A model generated the notes under the pieces. The model did not search any database. It was not told where the DNA came from and saw only the letters and a list, made by a program, of their open reading frames with translations. A DNA stretch of 64,000 bases from Bergeyella_A cardium (GTDB lineage Bacteria; Bacteroidota; Bacteroidia; Flavobacteriales; Weeksellaceae). Shown here piece after piece: positions 1 to 9,115 of this stretch (positions are counted from its first letter, which is position 1; each line of letters opens with the position of its first letter). The stretch is taken from the NCBI RefSeq assembly GCF_030012605.2, contig NZ_CP114055.2; one strand, given 5' to 3'. A program made the position numbers and the translations under genes.

Positions 1-400
1 CCCCACCCGCATATTTCTGCTCATCATCGAGTCCCAAATACTTGGCAGAAGCTCCAGTGGAAATGATAACGGTACGGGCCAAAATCTCCTTATCACCTGC
101 CCAAAGCGTATGAACTCCACCCTTTTGAGTGGCAAATTCTGCCTTAGTAATGGTCTCAAAATGTACTTTTGTATCAAATCGTTCGGCTTGTTTCTGCAAA
201 TCCATCATCAGCTGGGTACCTGTAACCCCTTCTGGATAACCAGGGAAGTTATCTACTTCAGTAGTGGTGGTCAGCTGCCCGCCTGCTTGTAATCCTGTGT
301 ATAATTCTGGCTTTAAATCTGCCCTTGCAGCATAGATAGCTGCTGTATAACCCGAAGGGCCAGAGCCGATAATAACGCAATCTAAAATATTCTTTTCCAT
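1..400 (-). CDS. trxB: Thioredoxin reductase, N-terminal part (runs off the window)
   Basis: The gene starts with ATG at 400 and reads leftwards off the window edge, so only about 133 residues are visible. The translation opens MEKNILDCVIIGSGPSGYTA, an FAD-binding Rossmann segment (GxGxxG, here GSGPSG), followed by a GGQL segment and a VDNFPG segment typical of thioredoxin reductases. The enzyme passes electrons from NADPH via FAD to thioredoxin in the cytoplasm. The redox-active CxxC lies beyond the window and cannot be checked. Identification rests on the N-terminal motifs only. secG lies downstream of its start on the same strand. Confidence 0.9.
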   Translation of the reverse strand, partial: MEKNILDCVIIGSGPSGYTAAIYAARADLKPELYTGLQAGGQLTTTTEVDNFPGYPEGVTGTQLMMDLQKQAERFDTKVHFETITKAEFATQKGGVHTLWAGDKEILARTVIISTGASAKYLGLDDEQKYAGG

Positions 401-496
401 AATATCTAAAATTTATTTGGCTTAAAGTCTCAGCCTGTGATTAAAAATAAAATCACCATAGAGTATCTCCACAGTGATTAATTTGTATCTGTTTTC

Positions 497-844
497 TTAT
501 TTTGTAGCGTCTGAATCCTGTGCAGGAGTGGTAGCAGGAGCAGAAGTATCTTTCTTAGCGGGAGTGCTCGCTTCCCTTTGCGCTGGAGCTACCGATGTAG
601 AAGGCGTAGGATTCGCTGTGAGTACTACACTGAGGATAATCAGCACTACGATGGTGATGCCCAAAGTCCAAGTAGCTTTCTCCATAAAGTCATTGGTTCT
701 CTGTACCCCAAACTGAGCGGAGGAAGCACCTCCAAAAGTACCAGAAAGCCCTCCTCCCTTAGGGTTTTGAGCTAAAATGATAATGATTAATAAAACGGCT
801 GCTATGACGATTAACACCATTAGCAATGTAAATATTGTACTCAT
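497..844 (-). CDS. secG: Preprotein translocase subunit SecG
   Basis: A small membrane protein of about 115 residues with two hydrophobic helices (first near residues 4-22, second near 55-75) around a QNPKGGGLSGTFGG loop, the hallmark of SecG. SecG assists SecYE during Sec-dependent export. The C-terminal tail is rich in Ala, Pro, Thr and Ser, as in many Bacteroidota SecG proteins. I chose ATG at 844 rather than the in-frame ATG at 868, because 868 falls inside a -7 promoter box (866-873) and the resulting eight extra residues are not SecG-like. Confidence 0.92.
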   Translation of the reverse strand: MSTIFTLLMVLIVIAAVLLIIIILAQNPKGGGLSGTFGGASSAQFGVQRTNDFMEKATWTLGITIVVLIILSVVLTANPTPSTSVAPAQREASTPAKKDTSAPATTPAQDSDATK

Positions 845-865
845 TAGTTTTCTAAATTTAGTGGG

Positions 866-873
866 CAAATGTA
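866..873 (-). promoter_or_regulatory. -7 promoter box of secG
   Basis: Read on the minus strand this is TACATTTG, matching the Bacteroidota TAnnTTTG box. It ends 21 bases before the chosen secG ATG at 844 and rules out the longer start at 868. Confidence 0.6.
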
Positions 874-903
874 GCCCTTTTTTATTTAATGGACAAATAA
901 AAT

Positions 904-927
904 AGAGCTACCCCAAGAGGTAGCCCT
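904..927 (-). terminator. Terminator after the M16 peptidase pair
   Basis: Inverted repeat with arms AGAGCTACC (904-912) and GGTAGCCCT (919-927), one mismatch and a 6-base loop. On the minus strand it is followed by TATTTTATTTG, and it lies 15 bases past the stop of the 942-2978 gene. Confidence 0.6.
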
Positions 928-941
928 ATTCGAATGAATGT

Positions 942-2978
942 TTACTTAAAAGTGGCTTCTGTCGCCTTATTGATTTCGTAGGAATTTACATTAAAGATCA
1001 TCTCCATACCATTGATATTCTGTGTAATCTTGAATGGGAGCTTCAGACCCTGTACTTCCTTATAGTCGGAATAATAAGTCGGAATGCTGATCTCCTGCCC
1101 ATTGGCTTTTTGGAGTTTCAATTCGCCTAATTTAAGCCCAGACTTCACGCTATAATAATAAGTAGTACTCCCCTGCTTGAGCGCGTACGCATCTTCACCA
1201 TTAATGTTTTCAATGCCCTTGAGCTCTACTTTATCTTTGGTGAAATTCGCTTCTGGGAAGAGACCTGCTTCGGCTTTCATCTCGGCTTTTGCTTCTTCTG
1301 GCATTGGGACTTTATTCCCTTGTGCTACGATATAGCCGTCTTTACCATTGAATACCATTTTTTGCACGGTGTTACCCATCATTTTCATCTCCATAAGGAA
1401 TTCCCCTTTCTTCCCTTTGATAGTGGAGAGCTCAAGTGCCATTCCCTGTACCGTTCCCGAAGCATTAGTAGTAAGGTATTTCACTTTTTCTATTGCGGCT
1501 TTACTTCCAGTAGCACTTATGAACTTCTGTGCTATGGATTCTACGGTTACATTAGCATCAATTTTCTTAGTTGCTGGCTTTTGGGTTGGGTTTGCATAGG
1601 CATCAAAGTATTTTACTGGGTAGCCGAGTTTCTCTACACTGTCTGCAATCTCACTCGCCTTTCCTGCAATGAAAATTCGGCTTTGGTTAGGAAGGATGTT
1701 AGCTTTTGCAGCGTTTTCTGTATCGGCAATCGTTACTTTATCAATAGATTTGAGATAGTTATTATAAAAACCTTCTGGGAGGTTTTCTAATTTCTCACTC
1801 AGAGCAAATTCTGCAATCGTTTCTGGCTTCTCCAGAGACATAATAAACTGACCTTTTAGTTTGGCTTTTGCGTTTTCTAACTCGTCTAATTTGATGGCGG
1901 AAATTCCTTTTAATTCGTTCATAAATTCTTGAACTGCTTTATCAGTAACCTCATTTCTCACACTAGCATTTGCTGTGAATTTTGGGCTGTATTTACCTGT
2001 GGAGAGATTAGAATACGCACCATAAGTGAATCCGTTTTTCTCACGGAGGTTCATAAAGAGTCTTGCTTCCCCACCACCTCCAAGGATGTAGTTGGCAAGC
2101 ACTCCGCTGAAATACTGAGGGTCTTTCTTCTTGAGGGTAGAGATATTCCCAATATAGATAACGGATTGAACCGCCGTAGGAACATCCACGATATTGACTT
2201 CAGTTGCTACATTTTGAGCAGGTTCTAAAGCAGTGAATTTAGCTTTTGATTTCTTCCACTTTCCAAATTCTTTTTTTATGAGATTCTTGATATCATCGGT
2301 TTTTACATCACCTACGATAACGAGGTAAGCATTGTTTGGTGTGTAATATTTCTCATAAAAATCCTGAACATCTTTTAGCTGGATTTTATTGATGCTCTCC
2401 TCTGTTTCAAACTCCCCACGAGGGGTGTTTTTACCATAAGTTAAAGCCCTTTGAACTCTTCTGGCAATGGCTTCTGCACTCTTTTCTTCAGATCTTAATC
2501 CCTCAATGGCTCTCTCCTTAGATTTATTTACCTCTTCTACTGAGAATTTAGGGTTTGCGATAGCATCTGCCATTAGGCTAATGACTTGCTTGGAGTATTT
2601 TGAAAGGGTATTGGCAACAGCGCCAGATTCACCAAATCCTATTTTTGCTCCATAGAAGTCTACTTTCTTGTTATATTCATCTTTGCTAAGGCTAGTTGTC
2701 CCAGTACCCAGCTGGCTGGATAAAATCCCACCTACACCTGCTATCTCGCCTTCGTATAAAGGTGGTCTATCGATGGTAAGCTCAATATTTACCCTTGGGA
2801 GCTTGTGGTTTTCTACAACGAGGACGGTAAGCCCGTTTTTCAGTTGGAAAGTCTTTGGTTTTGCAATGTTGATGACCGGTGTAGCGGCTGGTTTCGGCAT
2901 TGCATTGATGTCTATATTCTGTGCAGAGAGCATTCCAGAGATGAGGAAAGCGGCTGCTATGTATTTTATGTTTTTCAT
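942..2978 (-). CDS. M16 peptidase-like protein lacking the zinc motif, with extra C-terminal domain
   Basis: A 678-residue exported protein; the signal peptide is MKNIKYIAAAFLISGMLSAQ. Residues about 35-470 follow the two-domain M16B (pitrilysin-like) fold, but the HxxEH zinc motif is absent from the expected place near residues 80-95, so this is probably the non-catalytic partner. The segment FTYGAYSNL is the kind of Tyr-containing substrate-contact region found in such partners. A further domain of about 200 residues (about 480-678) resembles beta-rich periplasmic lipoprotein-carrier-like domains. It follows the active M16 gene after 12 bases, so the two are probably co-transcribed and form one periplasmic peptidase complex. 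Confidence 0.85.
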   Translation of the reverse strand: MKNIKYIAAAFLISGMLSAQNIDINAMPKPAATPVINIAKPKTFQLKNGLTVLVVENHKLPRVNIELTIDRPPLYEGEIAGVGGILSSQLGTGTTSLSKDEYNKKVDFYGAKIGFGESGAVANTLSKYSKQVISLMADAIANPKFSVEEVNKSKERAIEGLRSEEKSAEAIARRVQRALTYGKNTPRGEFETEESINKIQLKDVQDFYEKYYTPNNAYLVIVGDVKTDDIKNLIKKEFGKWKKSKAKFTALEPAQNVATEVNIVDVPTAVQSVIYIGNISTLKKKDPQYFSGVLANYILGGGGEARLFMNLREKNGFTYGAYSNLSTGKYSPKFTANASVRNEVTDKAVQEFMNELKGISAIKLDELENAKAKLKGQFIMSLEKPETIAEFALSEKLENLPEGFYNNYLKSIDKVTIADTENAAKANILPNQSRIFIAGKASEIADSVEKLGYPVKYFDAYANPTQKPATKKIDANVTVESIAQKFISATGSKAAIEKVKYLTTNASGTVQGMALELSTIKGKKGEFLMEMKMMGNTVQKMVFNGKDGYIVAQGNKVPMPEEAKAEMKAEAGLFPEANFTKDKVELKGIENINGEDAYALKQGSTTYYYSVKSGLKLGELKLQKANGQEISIPTYYSDYKEVQGLKLPFKITQNINGMEMIFNVNSYEINKATEATFK

Positions 2979-2990
2979 TTTTGTTGCGGT

Positions 2991-4304
2991 TTATTTTTTT
3001 TCTGGTAGATAGTTGATGATTGCTCTTTGGTTGCTGTTCAAATACTTTTTAGCAACCTCTCTTAGCTCCTCTCTTGTAATGGAGCGGTAGATTTCTATTT
3101 CCTTGTTGATGATGTCTGTATTCCCTTTTAGCATATATCTGTCTGCCAACGAGTGCGCAATGCTCTCTACCGAAGTATTGGAATTGACAAAATTATTCTC
3201 CATTTGGTTTAAGAGTTTCTGATAATCTTCTTCAGAGATGAGCTCGGTTTGTACTTTTCTTATCTCTGCATCTATATCGTTCTGCAAAGTAGCCTTAGAG
3301 GTTTCTCCCATCGGAAGGGCAAGGCAAGCAAAGATGCTGTAATCTTCCATACCAAGGTTAAAAGCACCGATTTCTAATGCTTTTTTCTCCTTATCTACTA
3401 ATTTTTTATAGAGCACGGAGGATTTACCATCGCTCAAATAAGTGCTGAGCATATCAAGCGCATAGGCGTCTCTGTCTTTATAGCCCGGTGTTCTGTAAGC
3501 GAAGATATAAGCTGGGATTTGGATATTCTTATCATAATAAGTCTCCTCATAAGCGGTGGTAATGGGAGTTTCCTTCGCGAAGTTTCTGGTGATAGCCGCT
3601 CCTCTTGGGATGGAGCCGTAGTATTGATTAATCCAGTTTTTGGTTTGCTCTGGCTTAATGTCTCCCGCCACTACAAGCACAGCATTATTAGGCACATAGT
3701 ACTTCTTGAAGAAGTTTTTAAACTCTTCTAATGTAGCGGCATTAAGGTCTTCCATAGAGCCGATTACCGTACCTTTATACGGGTGTTTTTTAAATACTGT
3801 TTTGAGAAGCGCCGTCATAAAATTACCATACGGCTGGTTATCCATTCTCAGTCTCTTTTCCTCTTTTACTACTTCTCTTTGGGTATCTACACCGATTTGG
3901 TTGATGATAGGATTTCTCATCCGCTCGGCTTCCATCCAGAGCCCAAGCTGCTCGTTATTCGATGGGAAAACCTCGTAGTAATAGGTTCTATCGCCCGTAG
4001 TATTGGCATTATTCGAGCCTCCATTAGCAGAAACGATCTTAAACCAATCACCTCTTTTGATGTTTTGAGTTCCCTCAAAGAGCAAATGCTCAAAGAAGTG
4101 TGCAAAGCCCGTTCTGCCCTCTATTTCGTCTTTTGCACCCACATGGTACATTACAGAAGTAGTAACGACAGGAGCGGAATTATCCTGATGAAGAATCACA
4201 TGTAGCCCATTTGGCAAATCATACTCCTCGAATTTGATTTGCTGTGCATTAGCGAGCATCCCGAAAAGAACTGCTGCTGCCACTGATAAAAGTCTTTTTT
4301 TCAT
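2991..4304 (-). CDS. M16 family zinc metallopeptidase (active subunit)
   Basis: A 437-residue exported protein with the signal peptide MKKRLLSVAAAVLFGMLANA. The inverted zinc motif HxxEH is present as HFFEH (residues 69-73), with the expected downstream Glu-rich helix (REVVKEEKRL, about 145-155) supplying the third ligand. Such enzymes degrade peptides in the periplasm. It is the first gene of a two-gene unit with the inactive-type M16 protein, matching the known active/inactive pairing in M16B. The ATG at 4304 is preceded by a -7 box. Confidence 0.9.
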   Translation of the reverse strand: MKKRLLSVAAAVLFGMLANAQQIKFEEYDLPNGLHVILHQDNSAPVVTTSVMYHVGAKDEIEGRTGFAHFFEHLLFEGTQNIKRGDWFKIVSANGGSNNANTTGDRTYYYEVFPSNNEQLGLWMEAERMRNPIINQIGVDTQREVVKEEKRLRMDNQPYGNFMTALLKTVFKKHPYKGTVIGSMEDLNAATLEEFKNFFKKYYVPNNAVLVVAGDIKPEQTKNWINQYYGSIPRGAAITRNFAKETPITTAYEETYYDKNIQIPAYIFAYRTPGYKDRDAYALDMLSTYLSDGKSSVLYKKLVDKEKKALEIGAFNLGMEDYSIFACLALPMGETSKATLQNDIDAEIRKVQTELISEEDYQKLLNQMENNFVNSNTSVESIAHSLADRYMLKGNTDIINKEIEIYRSITREELREVAKKYLNSNQRAIINYLPEKK

Positions 4305-4344
4305 TATTAGAAAACTATTTTTATTAAAATCGATTGATGAGTAG

Positions 4345-4352
4345 CAAAAGTA
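4345..4352 (-). promoter_or_regulatory. -7 promoter box of the M16 peptidase operon
   Basis: Read on the minus strand this is TACTTTTG (TAnnTTTG). It lies 40 bases before the ATG at 4304. The rest of the 326-base gap between this gene and recQ is very AT-rich and I see no other gene in it. Confidence 0.55.
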
Positions 4353-4594
4353 CTTAAATTGTTACAATGAAGAGCGTTTTTTTCAGAAATATTATAAGCA
4401 ACCAATACACTTATCCTCATAAATAAGGCAAAGAGCTTAAAAGAATGATTTTTATTATTAAATCAAGCAGATAAAGTATAATAAGCCTCATCATTGCATT
4501 AATTTATTAAAGCAAATAGTTTTTATCAATCATTGTAATACAATAAAAATAATAGAGTTTTTAATAAAAATTTTCATTTATAGTTTTTTATTGT

Positions 4595-4602
4595 TACTTT
4601 TG
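4595..4602 (+). promoter_or_regulatory. -7 promoter box of the recQ-like gene
   Basis: TACTTTTG matches TAnnTTTG and lies 28 bases before the ATG at 4631. Confidence 0.5.
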
Positions 4603-4630
4603 GTCTGCCTCAATTATAGCATATTACCAA

Positions 4631-6835
4631 ATGGATACAACAAAAATTGACTTACTGAAAGAATTAAAAAAATATTTCGGCTTTTCCCAGTTTAAGGGAC
4701 AGCAGGAAGAAATCATCAGGACACTTCTTAGCAATAAAGATGTGTTCGTTTTAATGCCTACAGGCGGGGGCAAGTCGCTCTGCTATCAGCTACCAGCACT
4801 AATCTCAGAAGGTACGGCAATCGTAGTCTCTCCCCTTATTGCACTGATGAAAAACCAAGTGGATGCAGTGAATGGGCTTTCATCCGAAGAGGGAACAGCT
4901 CATGTGCTCAACTCCTCTCTAAATAAACAGCAGACCAATCAGGTTTTCTCAGATATTAAAAGCGGAAAAACAAAGTTGCTCTATGTAGCTCCAGAGAGTT
5001 TGATAAAAGAAGACTATCTGGAAATTCTTCGTACGGTAAAAATCTCCTTCTTCGCGATAGATGAGGCGCATTGTATTTCGGAATGGGGGCACGATTTCCG
5101 ACCAGAATACCGAAATCTGAAACTCATCATAGACAAAATAGCCGATGTACCTATAATAGCTCTAACCGCAACGGCAACACCTAAGGTGCAGGAAGATATA
5201 CAAAAGACCTTAGGAATGAACAATGCAACGGTATTTAAAGATAGCTTCAACCGAGCAAACCTTTTCTATGAAATACGCCCAAAAGTAAATGTAGATAAGG
5301 AAATCATTAAGTTCATCAACCAAAACAAAGGAAAATCGGGAATTGTATATTGCCTCAGCCGTAAAAAAGTGGAGGAATTCGCTCAATTGCTACAAGTAAA
5401 TGGGATTAATGCCCTGCCCTACCACGCAGGTCTTGACCAAAAGACAAGAGTAACCAATCAGGACAAATTCCTAATGGAAGAATGTGATGTAATTGTGGCA
5501 ACTATAGCTTTCGGGATGGGAATAGATAAGCCTGATGTACGATTTGTAATCCATTACGACATTCCTAAATCTCTTGAAAGCTATTACCAGGAAACAGGAA
5601 GAGCGGGGAGAGACGGCGGTGAAGGCTATTGCGTAGCTTTCTATGACCCAAAAGATATTGAGAAACTTGAAAAATTCCTCGCTCAAAAGCCCGTTTCTGA
5701 AAGAGAGATTGGACTTCAGTTATTAAATGAAGTGGTAGGATACGCAGAAACCTCTATGAGCAGGAGACAATACCTTCTCTACTACTTCGGTGAAGAATTT
5801 GACCCTGTAAACGGCAATGGTGCTAAAATGGATGATAATTCCATAAACCCACCAACGATGAAAGATGCAACCAAAGATTTTGAAATACTACTGGAAATCA
5901 TCAAAAAACTTGATGAAAAATTCAGAACCAAAGACCTCATCAACATCATTACAGGTAAAGAATCCGCAGTTACCAAGTCCTATAAACTCGAAGACCACAG
6001 GTTTTTTGGTATTGGGAAACACGAAACTGAAAACTATTGGAAAACCATTATACGACAAGCTACAGTACAGGGATTCTTGCAAAAGGATATCGAAACCTAT
6101 GGAGTACTAAGCCTTACTGAAAAAGGTAGAGCTGTCCTAAATAAAGAGCTCAATACTCCTTTCTACATCGCAGAAGATCGTACCTTTGATCTCTCGCAAG
6201 CGAAATCTGAATCGGATAGTGTTTCTGTACAATCGGGTGGAGGTTTAGATGAAGTGCTTTTTAGCCAACTGAAAGAATTAAGAAAGAAAATCGCCAAGAA
6301 ACTCGGCATTCCTCCATACACGGTATTTATGGATCCAAGCCTTGAAGATATGACGGTTCAATATCCCATAACCGTAGAAGAAATTGCAAAAATATATGGT
6401 GTAGGCGAAGGGAAAGCACGGAAATACGGTAAGGAATTCGCTGAATTTATTGCGAAATATGTAGAGGCAAATAATATTGAGCGGATGCAGGATATGGTGA
6501 TTAAACAAGTGGCTAATAAATCCAGCCATAAGGTATTCATTATCCAAAGTACAGACAAAAAATTAGATTTTGAAGACATTGCCAAAGCAAAAAACCTTAC
6601 AATGGATGAGCTTCTCAAAGAGATGGAAGGTATCGTATACCAAGGCACAAAGCTCAATATAGACTACTACATCAGTGCAAATATAGATGAAGATATAGTA
6701 GAGGAGTTTATGGAATTTATGCACGAAAGCGAAAGTGATTCTATGAAAGTACTCTTGGATGAATTCGGCGATGACCTCAGCGATGAAGAAGTCCGAATGC
6801 TAAGAATAAAATTTATTAGTGATGTAGCAAATTAG
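4631..6835 (+). CDS. recQ: RecQ-type ATP-dependent DNA helicase
   Basis: A 734-residue superfamily 2 helicase. It has Walker A GGGKS (about 45-49), DEAH (about 144-147) within FAIDEAHCISEWGHDFRPEY, and the C-terminal helicase motif QETGRAGRDG. An HRDC domain follows at about 540-620, then a C-terminal extension of about 110 residues. RecQ unwinds DNA during recombination and replication restart. Odd point: the RecQ-Ct zinc site normally has four Cys after the RR-LL-YFGE motif, but here the region after YLLYYFGE has none. It stands alone between a promoter box and a hairpin terminator. Confidence 0.92.
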   Translation: MDTTKIDLLKELKKYFGFSQFKGQQEEIIRTLLSNKDVFVLMPTGGGKSLCYQLPALISEGTAIVVSPLIALMKNQVDAVNGLSSEEGTAHVLNSSLNKQQTNQVFSDIKSGKTKLLYVAPESLIKEDYLEILRTVKISFFAIDEAHCISEWGHDFRPEYRNLKLIIDKIADVPIIALTATATPKVQEDIQKTLGMNNATVFKDSFNRANLFYEIRPKVNVDKEIIKFINQNKGKSGIVYCLSRKKVEEFAQLLQVNGINALPYHAGLDQKTRVTNQDKFLMEECDVIVATIAFGMGIDKPDVRFVIHYDIPKSLESYYQETGRAGRDGGEGYCVAFYDPKDIEKLEKFLAQKPVSEREIGLQLLNEVVGYAETSMSRRQYLLYYFGEEFDPVNGNGAKMDDNSINPPTMKDATKDFEILLEIIKKLDEKFRTKDLINIITGKESAVTKSYKLEDHRFFGIGKHETENYWKTIIRQATVQGFLQKDIETYGVLSLTEKGRAVLNKELNTPFYIAEDRTFDLSQAKSESDSVSVQSGGGLDEVLFSQLKELRKKIAKKLGIPPYTVFMDPSLEDMTVQYPITVEEIAKIYGVGEGKARKYGKEFAEFIAKYVEANNIERMQDMVIKQVANKSSHKVFIIQSTDKKLDFEDIAKAKNLTMDELLKEMEGIVYQGTKLNIDYYISANIDEDIVEEFMEFMHESESDSMKVLLDEFGDDLSDEEVRMLRIKFISDVAN

Positions 6836-6878
6836 CAGGAAGCGATAGGTTTTAGGGTTTAAACAATAGGTAATAAAT

Positions 6879-6909
6879 AGTCGTCAATGGATAAAATCTA
6901 TTGGCGACT
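6879..6909 (+). terminator. Hairpin after recQ
   Basis: Arms AGTCGTCAAT (6879-6888) and ATTGGCGACT (6900-6909), one wobble pair and an 11-base loop, followed by GATTTTTGG. It lies 44 bases after the recQ stop. Confidence 0.5.
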
Positions 6910-7012
6910 GATTTTTGGAGGATATGCTATAGTACAGCTGATACTTACTTAAACTAAGGAAAAGAGGCTGAAATATTTTTGTACTCGGACAGCCTTTCAT
7001 ATAAAAATGCCT

Positions 7013-7070
7013 CACCAGCTACGATGTAAAAACTCTCCATACTAGTAGGCTCACCTGCTACGGTGCGAGG
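7013..7070. repeat. Imperfect palindromic intergenic repeat, also found near 45486
   Basis: This stretch holds two related short palindromes, CACCAGCTACGATG and CACCTGCTACGGTG. The second, within 7050-7065, matches 15 of 16 bases at 45486-45501 beside another gene end. The pattern suggests a dispersed REP-like element. It lies in the 340-base gap between recQ and the glycosyltransferase cluster; apart from this, the hairpin at 6879 and a promoter box I see nothing there. Confidence 0.4.
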
Positions 7071-7084
7071 TAATAATATTTGTG

Positions 7085-7092
7085 TATTTTTG
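7085..7092 (+). promoter_or_regulatory. -7 promoter box of the polysaccharide cluster
   Basis: TATTTTTG matches TAnnTTTG, 83 bases before the first glycosyltransferase ATG. It is the only good box I found ahead of the run of same-strand genes from 7176 to 14730. Confidence 0.5.
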
Positions 7093-7175
7093 CCCCCTAT
7101 ATTGAAATGCGGAAAGATAGTACAGAAACTTAGTATTCTGATGGCTATTTATTTGAAAATAAAAATTAGTAACGA

Positions 7176-8060
7176 ATGAAAGAACCCTTAGTAAGTGTAG
7201 TTACGATTACTTACGGACACGAAAAATACATCGGAGAGACAATAAATGGAGTCTTCTCCCAAAAGACAAACTTCCCGATAGAATTTATTATTGCGAATGA
7301 CTGCTCGCCCGATAATTCGGATAAAATCATCAGAGAATTAATACAAAATGCGCCTGAACATATCACCGTAAAATATACTCGGCATACGGAGAATAAGGGA
7401 ATGATAAGGAACTCCGTTTGGGCTATGAGCCAAGCAAGAGGAAAATATATAGCCCTTTGTGAGGGTGATGACTATTGGACGGATGAAAACAAACTCCAAA
7501 AGCAAGTAGATTTCTTAGAAAATAATAATGACTTCGCTATTTGTTGCCATAATGTAAAATTCCTGGATGGAGATACATTCACTTCTGAGGATTATGATCA
7601 TTTAAATTCCAAAAGTGAATATACTTTGGAGGAACTTAGCCAAGTAAACTTACTCCCCACCCTATCTGCTGTGTTTCGTAATATAAAGATTGATTTCCCA
7701 GACTGGTATTATGATGCCCCTATGGGTGATTACCCCCTTATGATGTGGATAGCAAGGTATGGAAAGATAAAATACTTTAGTGAAAAAATGGGCGTGTATA
7801 GGCTTAATGTAGGAGTATGGCAACATAATAAAAACAATTATGAAAATATACTTCTCCTATATAAACACTTGGAAAACGATTTTGAAGAAAATGATATCGT
7901 TAGAAAAAATATGATTCAATATAAGAGGAAGTATATTAAAGCCCATCTAAAGACACTCCTTATTTTTCAAATAATTAGAAATAAATACTTAAAAGAATTA
8001 TCTTTTTATGAGAGGCTTAAACTCATCGTAAAAAAAATATTTAGTACTTCTCGCAATTAA
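7176..8060 (+). CDS. Glycosyltransferase family 2
   Basis: A 294-residue cytoplasmic GT-A fold enzyme. The N-terminus has VSVVTITYGHEKYI, then a nucleotide-sugar contact NDCSPD (41-46) and the metal-binding acidic motif EGDDYW (96-101). It transfers a sugar from a nucleotide-sugar donor onto a growing surface glycan; donor and acceptor cannot be told from sequence. It is the first gene of a seven-gene same-strand polysaccharide cluster. The C-terminal third is basic and may sit against the membrane. Confidence 0.88.
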   Translation: MKEPLVSVVTITYGHEKYIGETINGVFSQKTNFPIEFIIANDCSPDNSDKIIRELIQNAPEHITVKYTRHTENKGMIRNSVWAMSQARGKYIALCEGDDYWTDENKLQKQVDFLENNNDFAICCHNVKFLDGDTFTSEDYDHLNSKSEYTLEELSQVNLLPTLSAVFRNIKIDFPDWYYDAPMGDYPLMMWIARYGKIKYFSEKMGVYRLNVGVWQHNKNNYENILLLYKHLENDFEENDIVRKNMIQYKRKYIKAHLKTLLIFQIIRNKYLKELSFYERLKLIVKKIFSTSRN

Positions 8061-8080
8061 TTATATAATATTTAGTGATA

Positions 8081-9100
8081 ATGGACATCCTCATCAAGTC
8101 TTTTAACCGACCTTTTTATCTCGACAGATGCTTAAACAGTATTCATTCGTTTGTATCTGGAGATTATCGCATGAGTATTTTGGATGATGGTACTCCTCAA
8201 AAATACTTGGATAAAATCCAAGAGAAATATCCAAGCGTTAAAATTTTTAAATCTGAAAATCACTCAAAGAAAGTACAGGCAATAAAGGAAAATTTAGAAA
8301 ATAGAAAAGAGATTAATGGCTTCCAAATCCCTACCCAGCTTTGGTATAATGCTGCAAAAAATGCCTCCGACTACTTTATAATGACGGAAGATGATGTATG
8401 GTTTAGCAGAGAAATTAATACCGATGAGCTCTCAAAAGAGGTGCAGGAGTATAACATCAATCTACTGAAATTAGGCTGGCTTGGGAGCAGTAAAGACGAG
8501 CAATGGCAGGAAGTGAAAGAGATTAACCACGCCATCAATGCTATTAAGCCCAAAGATTTATTCCTCTCTCATCCTTTAATAATGGATTGGTTCTTTTATA
8601 ACAGGCTTAAATTTTTCAGTATTTTATACAAATTGGGAAAGGTAGATAACCAAACCAAACTGAGATACTGGACGCTGAATTCTATTTTAATGGGGCTTTG
8701 GAAAAAGGAATACTGGCTCTATATCTGGAAAGATGCCAAGGGGAAAGTAGATGAAAAGCAACAGCTCCGTAATGCAGCAGTCTATTACAATAGATTTGGA
8801 AAAGAAAATCCGAACTTTACGGCACAATTAAAGAATGAAGCAATGCTGACGACCTTTCAGTCTTCTGCCACAAATTCCTATCATAAGTACTCCTCAGATT
8901 TTGATGTGAATATTTTTAATCATATCATCAATGAAGCCTGGTACAATGGTGATTTTGATGCTATGGAGAATTTCCCTAATGATTTTTCAATGGATTATTT
9001 CATCCATTTTATAAAGGATAAAATGAATATTGAGGCGTTTAAAAACTGGGTAGAGCAGTTTAAAGAACAGTATAGAAAACAAGGTTGCAAGGTTGATTAA
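8081..9100 (+). CDS. Glycosyltransferase-like protein (GT2-related)
   Basis: About 339 residues, opening MDILIKSFNRPFYLDRCLNS, like the N-terminus of GT2 enzymes. A short DDGTPQ segment (35-40) and an acidic MTEDDVW motif (101-107) fit the donor and metal site. The rest is not a standard GT2 and I do not recognise a named family. I chose ATG at 8081 over the in-frame GTG at 8075, because the extra two residues add nothing to the conserved strand. It sits in the polysaccharide cluster, 20 bases after the previous stop. Confidence 0.75.
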   Translation: MDILIKSFNRPFYLDRCLNSIHSFVSGDYRMSILDDGTPQKYLDKIQEKYPSVKIFKSENHSKKVQAIKENLENRKEINGFQIPTQLWYNAAKNASDYFIMTEDDVWFSREINTDELSKEVQEYNINLLKLGWLGSSKDEQWQEVKEINHAINAIKPKDLFLSHPLIMDWFFYNRLKFFSILYKLGKVDNQTKLRYWTLNSILMGLWKKEYWLYIWKDAKGKVDEKQQLRNAAVYYNRFGKENPNFTAQLKNEAMLTTFQSSATNSYHKYSSDFDVNIFNHIINEAWYNGDFDAMENFPNDFSMDYFIHFIKDKMNIEAFKNWVEQFKEQYRKQGCKVD

Positions 9101-9115
9101 CAATAAATTTTAGCA

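Noticed and set aside
497..775. Plus-strand ORFs over secG
   Set aside because: They lie opposite secG, have no recognisable domain and no promoter or start context.
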